From NCBI GenBank assembly GCA_012184525.1, contig WOFQ01000019.1, forward strand, positions 516,047-580,046: DNA of 64,000 nucleotides, in the 5' to 3' direction. Positions 23,720 through 34,866 of the stretch are shown here, one piece after another; the first letter of the stretch is position 1, and the number at the start of each line of letters is the position of its first letter. Origin of the DNA: Xenoacremonium recifei (lineage: Eukaryota > Ascomycota > Sordariomycetes > Hypocreales > Nectriaceae). The notes beneath the pieces are model-generated. The model did no database searches and had not been told where the DNA came from. It saw only the letters and a list, made by a program, of their open reading frames with translations. A program made the translations under genes and the position numbers.

Positions 23720-23725
23720 CCTCGG
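23720..23725 (+). promoter_or_regulatory. CCTCGG core upstream of carnitine acetyltransferase (FarA/FarB-type candidate)
   Basis: CCTCGG lies about 365 bp before the ATG. Carnitine acetyltransferase genes are fatty-acid and acetate inducible in Aspergillus, so the site is in a sensible place, but the motif is short. Confidence 0.3.
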
Positions 23726-23965
23726 CCCAAGGAACTGCCCCGCCGGTCTCTGGGGCAGTGACGTCCCGGGCGCGGCAGGTGCTGGCACTGGCGACACACT
23801 GGGTGCGGACCCTGGGTTTGGTTTGGCAGGCGCGGCCGAAGACGCAGCCGAGCATGTGCCTAGGCAAGAGCAGGGCGGCAGTGGCAAGAGCAAGGAAGGG
23901 CAAGGGCGCGACGGAGCCTCGAGTCGTGATCAACCTCGATACTAAAACTAACTACTACTACTACA

Positions 23966-23971
23966 TATAAA
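23966..23971 (+). promoter_or_regulatory. TATA box of carnitine acetyltransferase
   Basis: TATAAA lies after a run of CTA repeats, about 120 bp before the first ATG. This fits a core promoter with a leader of about 90 nt. Confidence 0.5.
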
Positions 23972-24089
23972 GCCTTGCGTCTGCTCCGCCGCCCGCTTGC
24001 TCTCGACTTCTCCGGCTCTGTCGTCTGTCTGTCTCCCTCAGTCTGTCGCTGTCGCCGCCGCTGTGGCTGTTGTTGCTGCCCCTCACAGC

Positions 24090-26379
24090 ATGTTGTTGAC
24101 TTCTGCCCGCTCGTCCGCCCTGAGGAACAGCCTGCGACACCTGAACGCACCCCGTGCCGTAAGTCTGGCCGCTCCGTCTGCTCGAATTGCCCAGGACTGA
24201 CCTCAATCGCGTTTGTAGAGTCTCATCATGGCTCCCGCGAAACGGGCCAACAGCTCCGTCCCGTCTGGTACGTTCGTTCCGTTCCGTTGCGCCTCCACCG
24301 CCGCCTCCAGCCCATCCCATCCCATCCGCCCGCCCGCCTGTCGCCCAGCGCAGAGAAACCGGTGCAGTAGAGAGCTCGGTCATCTACCGAATATTCCTCC
24401 CGCCCTCTTCTGCCTCTTCCCCGCGGATGGCGTCGAATTGGATCGCTGGTGGCTGCGAAAAAGCAAACGCCTTTTCAACGAGCGTCGCATTCCTCCACCA
24501 AACAGTTCGCTGACATGTGCAATCGTCCAGGATACGTCGAGGACAAGTCCAAGGGTCCCATGCTGAGGTTCCAGGACTCTCTCCCGCGTCTGCCCGTCCC
24601 GACCCTCGAGGAGACGGCCAAGCGCTACCTCAAGTCCCTCCACCCTCTCCTCTCCCCCGCCGAGTATGAGGCCAGCAAGAAGGCCGTCGAGGAATTCGTC
24701 GCCCCCGGCGGCGCGGGCAGCAAGCTCCAGGAGAAGCTGATCGCCCGTCGCGAAGACCCCAACGTCAGGAACTGGATGTACGAGTGGTGGAACGATGCTG
24801 CCTACCTTGCCTACCGAGACCCTGTCGTTCCCTATGTCAGCTACTTCTACTCCCACCGCGACGACCGACGGCGGCGCGATCCCGCCAAGCGCGCGGCTGC
24901 CATCACCACCAGCGTCCTCGAGTTCAAGAAGCAGGTCGACAGCGGCACTCTCGAGCCCGAGTACATGAAGAAGCTCCCCATCTGCATGGACAGCTACAAG
25001 TGGATGTTCAACGCCTCCCGAGTAGCCGCCAAGCCCGCCGACTACCCTGTCAAGTTCGCTCCCGAGGAGAACAAGCACATCATCGCCATCCGCAAGAACC
25101 AGTTCTTCAAGATCCAGCATGAGGTTGCTGGTCAGCAGCTCAACACCTCCGAGCTCGAGCAGCAGTTCAAGCGCGTCTATGAGATCGCCCAGCGTGTCCC
25201 CGCTGTCGGCGCCCTCACTTCAGAGAACCGCGATGTGTGGACGGATGCCCGAGAGATCCTGCTCAAGGCCAGCCCCAACAACAAGACCGCCCTCGAGGCC
25301 ATTGAGTCGGCCTCTTTCGTCGTCTGCCTCGACGATGCCTCCCCCGTGACCTTGGAGGAGCGCGCGCACCAGTACTGGCACGGCGACGGTGCCAACCGCT
25401 GGTTCGACAAGCCGCTGCAGTTCATCGTCAACGACAACGGCACCTCGGGCTTCATGGGCGAGCACTCCATGATGGACGGCACTCCCACGCACCGCCTCAA
25501 CGACTACGTCAACGACCTCATCTTCGGCAACAAGCTCGACTTCTCCAACCCCAGCGTCCGCTCCAACCTCCCCGACCCCCAGGTCGTCAAGTTCGATATC
25601 ACCAAGGACGTCCAGGCCGAGATCGACCGCGCTCAGAAGGACTTCAACGATGTCATTGGCTCGCACCAGCTCGCGGTCCAGGCCTACCAGGGCTACGGCA
25701 AGGGCCTGATCAAGAAGTTCAAGTGCTCGCCCGACGCCTACGTGCAGATGATCATCCAGCTCGCCTACTTCAAGATGTACGGGAAGAGCCGTCCCACGTA
25801 CGAGTCGGCTGCCACGCGCCGCTTCCAGCTCGGCCGAACTGAGACCTGCCGAACCGTCTCTGACGACTCGGTGGCCTGGTGCAAGTCCATGGCCGATGCC
25901 AGCCTCGACGACAAGGCCCGCGTCGACCTCTTCCGCAAGGCTATCAACGCCCATCTCGAGTACATCACCGCTGCCTCCGATGGCAAGGGTGTTGACCGAC
26001 ATCTGTTCGGTCTCAAGAAGCTGCTCGAGCCTAACCAGGAGGTTCCGGCCATCTATAAGGACCCTGCTTTCAGCTACTCCGCCTCGTGGCATCTGTCCAC
26101 CTCTCAGCTGAGCTCCGAGTTCTTCAACGGCTACGGATGGAGCCAGGTCATTGACGCTGGATTCGGTATTGCCTACATGATCAACGAGAACAGGTACTTA
26201 TTCTCACCCCAACTGTATATGCATGCTTCGATACTAATATAATCTGCTATAGCCTAAACTTCAACATTGTCTCCAAGGGCCTGGGCAGCGACAGGATGAG
26301 CTACTACCTGAACGAGGCCGCTAACGAGATGCGCGACCTCCTCACTCCTACCCTCGAGCCGCCAAAGGCCAAGCTGTAG
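24090..26379 (+). CDS. cat2: Carnitine O-acetyltransferase, mitochondrial and peroxisomal
   Basis: Exons are 24090-24158, 24219-24267, 24531-26193 and 26253-26379, giving 635 residues. The enzyme swaps acetyl groups between CoA and carnitine so that acetyl units can move between peroxisome, cytosol and mitochondrion. The choline/carnitine acyltransferase signature and catalytic His (near residue 351 in GEHSMMDGTP) are present, as is YGWSQVIDAGFGIAYM. The first exon encodes a basic presequence (MLLTSARSSALRNSLRHL). The C-terminus is AKL, a PTS1 peroxisomal signal. A second in-frame ATG in exon 2 (24228) would give a form without the presequence. The third exon start was chosen because TCT-G|GA-TAC gives the conserved GYVEDKSKGPM; the 263-nt second intron is long for this window. 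Confidence 0.94.
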
Positions 26380-26797
26380 TCGGCCTCCCCTTACTCATCA
26401 CCATCCTCCTCAGGGCACCCCTCATTGTCTCCTACAAGGAGGCTCTGGCGGGATCTCCATGTGGCGGTAACCAGCCCGTCAATTCTTTTTGTTAGACCAT
26501 CCTGTATTCTACTCATGCACGACCCATGACCATGGCATGCATCTATCTAGACGCACATATCTGTTCCAAAGGCGTCCATCAAGAGGAGGAAAGCGATAGA
26601 TAAAACGCAAGAATAAAGAACATCGAGACACCTCGAGCTCCAAATTTCACTCGTGACTGTTCGTAGTGGTGTCAAATCGAGGGAAAATGCCTCTATGGCC
26701 AGTTGAATTCAGCCGCCGTCTCCAAATATCCTAGTTCTACAAAAATCAAAGTATCTAAATCCTTTACACGACGCACGCAACTCCTGCTGCATCCCGT
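26380..26797. other. Convergent intergenic region cat2 / srv2
   Basis: A 418-bp 3'-to-3' spacer. I see nothing beyond presumed 3' UTRs. Confidence 0.5.
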
Positions 26798-28662
26798 CTA
26801 ACCAGCGTGAGCTACTATCTCATTGACCAGATCACCCTTGGTCTCGTCGAAATATGAACAGATCTGTGACGGCAGAGGCACCTCCTTGTAGTCCTCGTCG
26901 TCGCCGGAGACCACGTTGAGGTTAATGCCCGCGGATTTGCTTGTGAAGACCTTGGTCCCGGTGCTCTCCTTGCTGAGGTAGATTTGGGCGCTGTCGATCT
27001 GGTCGAGCATGATGGTGGGGATGGTGCCCATGACCTGGAGGGCAAAGTTGGTGGCCTTGACCACGTCCACGGTTGAGACCAGGGAGTCAACGACGAGGGC
27101 CAGTCGGGTCGAGTTCTCCACGGTCACCTGGTTAGCCTTGCCCTTGACGATGACTGTCGTGTTGTTGCATCGGCTAATGAGGATCGAGTGTGAGATGGAT
27201 GCCTCAATCTCAATAGGCGCCGCCTCCTTTTCGTAATTTTCCTACAATATGTCAGTCAACCGCACCAGTACTGATCATAGAGGATCACCTACAATAGTCC
27301 ACTTGTTGCCCTCGAGCTCCTTCTTCGGAGGCTTCTTAACGCGCATGCTCTCGGGCTTGGGCTTCTTCCCTGGCGCAGGACTCTTTGCGCGAGAGACGGG
27401 ACTTTGATCCGAGACAGTCGAGCTTGCGCGTAGCGACGGGTTCTTATGGGTCATCTCTGACTTGTCGACCTTTCGCAATCCCTTGGTCACAGACTCGCCC
27501 TTGTTCAGTTCCGAGAAGACGGCGCCGAAACCACCAGCAGGGGCAGCCTCGGGAGCGGTTTCGGTCTTGACATCTATGACCGGAGGCGGGCCTGGCGGAG
27601 GAGGAGGAGGCGGCGGCGGCGGCGCACCACCAGCGGCAGGAGTCGGAGCGGGAGGAGGGTTCGAAGGGTTCGAGAGAGCCTTGGCGACGTCTTGTGCGGA
27701 TTCGCCCTTGGGGTTCCAGGGGATGCCCGTAGGATAGTACTGCTTGACGTAGTCGGCAAGATCGCGGAAGATCTGATAGAAAGCCTGAACCCAAGCAATT
27801 TGTTTCGCGTCCCTGACGATTGGTTAGGATCCGAGTTTGCGCCCCTGTTTGGGAGGTAGTTGTCGCGGAAACCTACTTGTCCTTCTGCTCCTTCATGACC
27901 CTATTGCCGAAGAATTGGGCAGCTCCAAGGTACTCCTCGACATGCTTGTAAGGTCGGTTATCGACAGTGATCCATGCCAGAACCATGATACCCTCGGCGA
28001 CTGTGCACAGGTGCGTATACATGGCATCCCCCCGGTTGTTGTCTTTGAGCTCGGTGACGCTCATCAAGGCCTCGTTGATGGGCTTGAGGAGCTCTTGGTA
28101 AACAGACATTTCAGCACCAGCGATGTCGGGCTTCTTGGCCTTGGTCGAGATGAGCAGGAACCGGCGCTGCTCCTTGAAACCATCGAGAACCAGAGCGGCC
28201 TGGAATGTGAGGTCGATAGGTTAGCCAACGAACCCAGATCAAAGGATTACCAGGAGAAGACAAGGGTTCTCACCTGCTGAGCTACCAGACCACCCAGCTC
28301 CTTGCTGAGGCTCACATACTTGTCCACAACGGAGCTCAGAAACACATCAAACTCCTCGATCGCCTCGGGAAGTTCCTCGACTGGGGGTTTCGGGGCCGGA
28401 GGTGCGGGAGGCGCAACCTGGGGAGTCGAGACCGTGGAGCCTTTTGGAGGTGAGGAAACTGCGGGATTCAGGGATGCGTCGGTTGGTGGCAGCTCGTTGG
28501 GCGGCAGTTCGGTCGATGCAGCGATGTCTTCCAGACGGGAGGTGGCAGCTTCTAGCCTGCAAGAGTCCAGCGAGTCAGCAAACAGCGGGTGGAGGGCGGG
28601 ACGCGGCGTCAGTACCTCTTAATCAGCGTTGTGAGGTTGTGCATGGGGTTAGGGGCAGCCAT
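26798..28662 (-). CDS. srv2: Adenylyl cyclase-associated protein Srv2/CAP
   Basis: Exons are 28662-28616, 28556-28274, 28199-27877, 27812-27293 and 27241-26798, giving 538 residues. The N-terminal segment (LEAATSRLEDIA) is the adenylyl-cyclase-binding and oligomerisation region. Next comes the helical-folded domain (VYQELLKPINEAL ... FYQIFRDLADYVKQYYPTGIPW). A run of ten prolines follows, then a WH2-like basic region and the C-terminal beta-helical CARP domain (NNTTVIVKGKANQVTVENS). CAP recycles actin monomers with cofilin and links Ras-cAMP signalling to the cytoskeleton. All five exons join in frame with GT-AG borders. The short first exon is the least certain part. Confidence 0.93.
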
Positions 28663-29882
28663 CTTGGCGGTTCTTTGCGGTAGAGAGAGGTAGGTGGGCG
28701 TTTATCGAGGCGATGGGCCGACTATAAGAGCGAGAAGCAAAGGAGCTTCAGGGGCTGAAGTGCGTGAAGCTTCCGGGGGGGCGACGCGTCTCCAGGCAGG
28801 CAGCGCAATTGGAAAGCAGGAAACAGAGGCAGTCGCAATGAATGCTGCTCTGTGTGGGAGATGATAGTGATGCCTGGCGCAGGCGGAAGAGTGTCGATTT
28901 CGCCGGAGGGTTGTTGGAGGAGAGGAGACGAGATGAGGTGAGGTCAAGTCTGGCCCATGCTGTACTTTACCTCATGGGTTGGACGTTGCTGGAAGGAGCT
29001 TAAGCTTGGACGGTGGCGCCTTCTGTCGGGGGCTGGGAGGGCCGAAATGCCAGCCAGCTATGGGAGGCGCCTTCCATGAACAATAACATGTCATGGTATT
29101 AGGTAAGGTGAGGAAGCCGCATCAATACATCGACAATCTCCATCTTTAAAAATGATAAATCTTCAATGTCGAGTCAAGCAGCAGCAAGTCGCAAGCCGGG
29201 TCACGGTGAGAGAGCCGCACACACGGCTACTTGTCATATCATCCGGGCTCCTGCAGCAGATGCTGGGCCGCTACTGTACAGGGCTGGACGCCCGCCTTCA
29301 GGGCTCTTCAGGTACCAACCAGGACCGGATCCCTCGCCGGCAAGCTATTGTCCAGTAACTGGAGCCCCTTGACACGTGTAAAAAGCCCGGCTTGACCTCA
29401 TCGGGCACTGAGTCAATCCCAGGCGGATCTGGCTTGCATCTTTTATTTTGGTCCCCCAATATTCTTCAGCCCAGCCCAACAACGCGACACCGCTCATCAT
29501 CTTTAATATTTGTCAGAAGAAACGACGCATGTTCCTTGTTGCTCAGCGATTGTGGCCTTTCTAGCCTGCTGTCTTTTTTTCTGCTTTCCGTTGGCCTTGT
29601 TTTGGCTTGTCTTAGATTCGACTGTTCGACACTTCCACCCCTGTTGTGATAAACCTGTTGTCATCCTGCGAGGCTCATCTGAGACGCTGACGCAGAACAT
29701 GAGATTTTCCGACGACGGATCTACCCTGTTGAAGATATTTTGACTCTTCACGCCTCGCTCAACACGAAGAAACGAAGATAGACACGAATCCTGCACTAGA
29801 GCGCCTGATTTTGGATACCAAGGGCCCCTGCTTTTGGACCCTGTAACTCCAGCTTTTCCTCAGCTGCACGATCGTTTAGCCC
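28663..29882. other. Divergent intergenic region srv2 / mak32-like
   Basis: About 1.2 kb. It has an 8-bp palindrome ACACGTGT at 29372-29379 and a pyrimidine-rich stretch before the ATG at 29883. No gene was recognised. Confidence 0.5.
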
Positions 29883-31377
29883 ATGACAATGGACGCTGGA
29901 GGGGATCGTCATGACGAACCCCACGACCAGGCCGAGGCCGAGAACCAACCTGAAGACACTCAGGATGAGGCCCAGCCTCGGCCAGAGCTAGACGGCTCCC
30001 AAGATGAGAGCAACAAGGATATAGAATCGGAGGAGAAGGCCGAACCGCAACCTCCTCATACCCAAGAGCTCACGCTACAGCAGCTGGTCAAGCCCGGCCC
30101 TGCAATTGACTTTGTCACCATGGGCATGTTCATCATCGGTCAGCATACCCGTTGGCCGTCTCCAGGCCTTTCCCAATCCCCCGAATGGACATCATTGCGA
30201 GCGTTGACTAACCCTCTCATCTCAAGATGACATCGACTTCATTCCCCCAAAACCATCCGTCACCAACATCCCTGGCGGTGCCGGGACGTATTCCGCCCTC
30301 GGCGCCCGCCTCTTCTCTCCGCCTCCGCTGTCCTCGTCTGTCGGCTGGATCATCGACCAAGGCTCAGATTTCCCTCCTGATCTGACGGCCCTGGTGGAGA
30401 GCTGGGGCACCTCCGTCGTCTTCCGACATGACGAGTTCCGCCTCACCACACGCGGCTGGAACGGATACGAAGGCACCGACGAGAAGCGTGCCTTCAAGTA
30501 TCTCACCCCCAAGAAGCGTCTCACGGCGCAGGACCTGACCCCGACCCTGCTCCAATCACGCTCCTTTCACCTGATATGCTCGCCTACGCGCTGTCGTGAG
30601 CTGGTGGCTGAGATCACCTCGAAACGTAAAAAGGTGTCGCCCCCGGAGTCTTACTCAAAACCCATTTTCATCTGGGAGCCTGTTCCCGATCTGTGCACAC
30701 CCGACGAACTATTGAACTGCACCAACACGCTGCCGCTGGTTGATATTTGCAGTCCGAATCACGCCGAGCTTGCTGGCTTCATGGGCGACGATGGTCTGGA
30801 CCCAGACACGGGACAGATTTCTACCGTTGCTGTCGAACGAGCCTGCGAACAGCTTCTTGCTAGCATGCCACTTCAGTCCTTCGCTCTCGTTGTCCGTGCT
30901 GGAGACAAGGGCTGTTACATTGCGAAGAACGGCGGCAGGAAACGCCAACGGGGACCCAATTCCGCAACCAAGCGCCGCAAAAAGGACTACGTGAGGGGCG
31001 GGCTGCAGCCAGATACCGACATGGAGGCCTTGTTTGCGGGCCTGCTGCAGGACAAAGATGGCATCATCGCTCGCGAGGAGATTGAAGTTGACCCGGGCAT
31101 CGAGCGTTGGATAAGTGCCTACCACCAGGACCCTTCCAAGGTGATAGACCCAACAGGTGGAGGAAATACCTTCCTCGGCGGTCTTGCAGTTGCCTTGGCC
31201 CGGGGCGAAAACCTTGAAGAAGCTGTAATTTGGGGCTCCGTGGCTGCCAGTTTCGCCATAGAACAGGTCGGCATCCCGACTCTAACAGAAGTCGACGGCC
31301 GTGAGATGTGGAACGGCGAGGTAGTCAAGGATCGGCTGCGTGAGTTGGAGGCACGTCTAGGATATCAACAGAACTGA
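29883..31377 (+). CDS. mak32: PfkB-family carbohydrate kinase, Mak32-like
   Basis: Exons are 29883-30138 and 30227-31377, giving 468 residues. An acidic, disordered N-terminus (about 75 residues) leads into the ribokinase fold (VTMGMFIIG, NIPGGAGTYSALGAR) and the C-terminal PfkB signature (IDPTGGGNTFLGGLAVALARG). In this signature the usual GAGD catalytic motif reads GGGN, so the catalytic Asp is replaced by Asn, as in Mak32-type proteins, and kinase activity is uncertain. Yeast Mak32 is needed for structural stability of L-A toxin-satellite particles; the cellular role in filamentous fungi is not known. A basic insert (KRQRGPNSATKRRKK) is unusual and could be a nuclear signal. It is convergent with mcm3. 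Confidence 0.85.
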
Positions 31378-31648
31378 TCATTCGAAATACAAAACGATCA
31401 TCGGATGCCACCTAAATTCTCCGTTTCCGTCATCATAAAGTCCTTGGGTATGATGAAAATGCGATCCCTAACTCATAAAACATTACAGCATTTCTCGCGT
31501 ATAACACCACAAACATCCTTCCCACAGCCCGTCCGTTTCGCACAATCCTCAAGTGCCATTTGTTCAGATCCGAAGTGCTCTAGGGCTTCATTAGATTTTG
31601 TATACAAGTTCTCCATCAGTGAACCTAGACAGTTATTAGCTTTCTATA

Positions 31649-34414
31649 TCAGACGGTTAAAAGGGTATGGTGGTCGTACATGATCTGGTTCGCTTCCTCC
31701 ATCTTCTTCAATGCCTTGGTCGCTTCGCCCCTGTTGAAGGCTCCGCCGTTTCGGCTACCAACCTTTCGGTTCACGGCTTCGACCACGGCGTTCAGTCCGG
31801 CAGAGTCATCCTCAAAGAGGTTGGTGTTGAGAAGTTGTCCTAGGGCAGTACGGAAAACGGCCAGTCGCTCTTGCGAGATCGGAGTGTCATCGATCTCCAG
31901 GCCTGCAGCATCGTTGGCGAGATCATTGTCTTCCTGAGACTCGCCTTCGGTAGAGTTTGGCAGTTGTGAGCTGGGTATTGAAGAGGCGAATGAAGTTTGG
32001 GTTTGTGAGGATGCTGGACCCTGGCCCAATCTTCTAGATCGGCGGGGTGTTGCGCCCTGCGATTCCTCTTCTTCTTGTTCCGCAGCCTCAATCTCTTCTT
32101 CCTCTTCGTCGTCATCAACATGCGTGCCGTTGCTTGTGCCGTTAGTCGATCTCTGAGAGCGTGTTGCGCGAGAGCTTCGGCCATTGCTCTGAAGCCGGGC
32201 TCGTGCTGCTCGAGAAGCTGCACGGCTGGATCGAGAGCCTTGCGTCTCGCCATCGTCACCGTCATCATCGTCGCTGGAGCTCTCCTCGGAGGAGGAGGCG
32301 AAGTCGACAGTCTGAGTTCTCCGCCGCTTCTTACGAGACTCGTCCTCTACCACCTCCTTGAAGAGTGCAAACCTCAGAATTGCTTCCGCAGCCACGGCAT
32401 CGCGCTCCTCAACCCGGCTCGACAACCGGGACTTGGCATGGGCCGTGGCTAATCGAATGATAGTCTCTAGCGTTCGAACAGTCAGGGGGCTGGTTCGTCG
32501 CTGGTTGCCCTCCATTTCGTCATTGCGGAGGCCGACATAGATCTCTGCGATGCGATCCGAGGCCTCTTGGGTCAGCACAGGCTTGATTCGAGTCTTCGCG
32601 TACTGGATGTACTTCTTCATAAACGGAATGCTGAGGATTTCGGGTTTCTTATTAGAACCCCGACCAGTAGTGACGGTCACACCAGAGTGAAGCATGGCGT
32701 CGTATTTCTCGAACACGTCCGTGGGACGCTGAGAGTCTGCTTGGCTATTTGCTGATACTCCCAAGGACTGCGATGTCTGCTCTCGCACTGGAGCTCCTTC
32801 TTCTGTTCCCGGCTGGCGGTAACGGTGCATCCGTAGTACGTGCTCGGAAACATGGCGATCTCGAGTGTCCTCAATGTCATCCGTGACAACGAACAGCAGA
32901 TCGAATCGCGACAGGAGAGAGTCGGGAAGGGCGATGTTCTTATGCGGGTCCTTGTGAGGATCATACTGGCCGAATATCGGATTGGCGGCTGCAATGACGC
33001 TGCATCGGGCATTGAGGGAGGTGTGGATGCCGGCTTTGGCGATTGTCACCGTTTGCTGTTCCATTACTTCGTGAATGGCAACTCGATCGATGTCAGACAT
33101 CTTGTCGAATTCGTCAATGCAAACCACTCCGCGATCAGCCATAACCATGGCACCTGCTTCGAGTCGCCTCTCTCCAGTCTCCTTGTCCGATGTGACAGCG
33201 GCTGTGAGACCAACTCCGGACGATCCTCGACCGGTTGTCGCAATAGCAAGAGGCGCCGTGTTGAGTACAAATCGGAGCAGCTGAGACTTTGCTGTGGAAG
33301 GGTCACCGACCATTAGGATGTTGATGTCTCCTCGCAAGTGTGTACCGTTCTCCAGATTCTTCTCCATACCTCCAAGAAGCATAAGAAGAATGGCCTTTTT
33401 GACGTACGCATGACCGTAAATACTTGGAGCGAGAGACTGCGAGAGCAGGTCTAACAGGTTCTTCTTCTTTGAAATCTTGTTGATGTTTCGGATATCCGTG
33501 TCCGTAATCACAGCTGTGGCCACACCACCACCCGATTTGGATGAGAGCAAGACGACGTTGTTTGCAAGGATGAGAGTCTTGAACAAGGCACTGTTATGAT
33601 TGGTGTTTCGGTTGCCGAGTGTACGGTATATGCCAACGATCTGAACACGATCGCCCGGCTTGACACGGTCAACCAAGTCGTCGTCGAAGATTACATCCAC
33701 ACCTCTGGGCAGCTGACCAGCAGGAGCCCGTTCTGGCATCTCTTGGATTGAGATGGTTTGATGGTCGCGGTAGGTACAGAAGCCATATTCCGTGATCAGG
33801 GGATTGTGATCATCGTCCTCACGAGGGTATACGCTCGAGGTGGTGACTCCGTTGGTCATAGTCTGATCCTGGTATTCGCGGAAGTGAAACATGTCCTTAG
33901 TCTCGTTATAGTGTACACTCTTGACAACCTTGGGTCTGATCAGCGAGCACCGAGTGACAATCCCCTCGATCGAGACCATGTCATTGAGATGACGGGACGA
34001 TAGGGTGCGCGGATTGCAAGCATTCAAGCCAAAGCTCCCCGCCCAAGCACAGTAGTAGACGGTGTCTCGAGCGGTCTGATCTGGGCGAGCCTGAGGGATT
34101 GTGCCAACGATGTTCTTCAGGGCCTGATCAAACGCCAGGGTATAGTCAAAAGGTTGGAACAACAGACCGCCGGCCAGATCTGGGTTGTGATTGCGGACAT
34201 GATCGAGGTTGACAACTAGTCGACGCTGGTTCTTCTGCAGCATCAATATGATGTCGGACCTGTAACTGCGAACTTGGGGATCATCTGTCCATGCATCTGT
34301 TAGCGAGGGGCATTAGCATGTGCAGGTCGTGGGGATTGTACTTGGATCCAGGAACTCTTCAGCTTGACGAATGCGGTCGCGGACGCCCTCGTCCTGAAGC
34401 ATAAAGGAATCCAT
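31649..34414 (-). CDS. mcm3: DNA replication licensing factor MCM3
   Basis: Exons are 34414-34342 and 34296-31649 across an intron of only 45 nt that contains a good branch motif (GCTAATG). The product is 906 residues. The MCM AAA+ core shows Walker A GDPSTAKS (near 355-362), Walker B CIDEFDKM (near 417-423) and the arginine finger SRFD. The sequence SLAPSIYGHAYVKKAILLML is diagnostic for Mcm3 over the other MCM subunits. The C-terminal third is acidic and Ser-rich with a winged-helix end. Mcm3 is part of the Mcm2-7 helicase loaded at origins. The promoter, shared with exo70, holds two MCB boxes and a TTTCGCGT element. Confidence 0.96.
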
Positions 34415-34866
34415 CTTGTTTGCTGTTGAGCTGGGTTACCGTGCTGGAAAGCCGTGCTCGGGGGAAGATGGTGATGGCACAATCGCAGGAGTCAAGGGCG
34501 GGGCGATGTGTGCAGTTTGATCACTCCTCTGAATTTCGGTGGATGGCGCGCGTCGAACAAGACGCGTAGTTTTCGCGTAAAGTGCAACGCGTGGTTAGTC
34601 CAGGGGTTTCGCAAGAGGCACTGTGTGGCGGTGCAGTTTTATCTAGGGGATGCAAGGGAAGATAGGGCGGCGCTTAGCGCTAGAGATGTGGCGGGTTCCT
34701 GAGCTTTAGGTACCTCGTCTCCAGAGACTAAGGGAGCTCATCCCTAGCATCTAATCCGAACCTCCACCTCGTTGACGGAGCTCTGCCACCTCCGACCTAT
34801 GCTTCATGTTGTTTGACATCCTCCGTGCATCGCTCTGCTACCGCTAAGACCTCGTGTCTCGCCGCC
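34415..34866. other. Divergent promoter region mcm3 / exo70
   Basis: A 452-bp intergenic region. Apart from the MCB cluster nothing else specific was seen. Confidence 0.6.
34562..34592. promoter_or_regulatory. Paired MCB boxes plus TTTCGCGT upstream of mcm3
   Basis: ACGCGT is at 34562-34567 and 34587-34592, with TTTCGCGT (E2F/SCB-like) between them at 34571-34578. The cluster is 150-180 bp before the mcm3 ATG. The arrangement matches known MBF-regulated S-phase promoters. exo70 lies on the other side at 275 bp and could also be affected. Confidence 0.6.

Larger units (their letters stand above)
22807..24089. other. Intergenic region upstream of carnitine acetyltransferase
   Basis: Roughly 1.3 kb covering the rsc8 3' UTR and the carnitine acetyltransferase promoter. 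GC content rises toward 23.7-23.9 kb. No gene was seen; two candidate regulatory sites are listed separately. Confidence 0.5.

Noticed and set aside
24371..24530. Extending carnitine acetyltransferase exon 3 upstream to about 24371
   Set aside because: The frame is open, but only the acceptor at 24529-24530 gives the family-conserved PSGYVEDKSKGP junction with a good branch site.
25220..26092. Long reverse open frame (290 codons) inside carnitine acetyltransferase
   Set aside because: It mirrors the GC-rich codon pattern of the sense gene (Val/Asp/Leu-rich product), has no family resemblance and overlaps a conserved coding exon.
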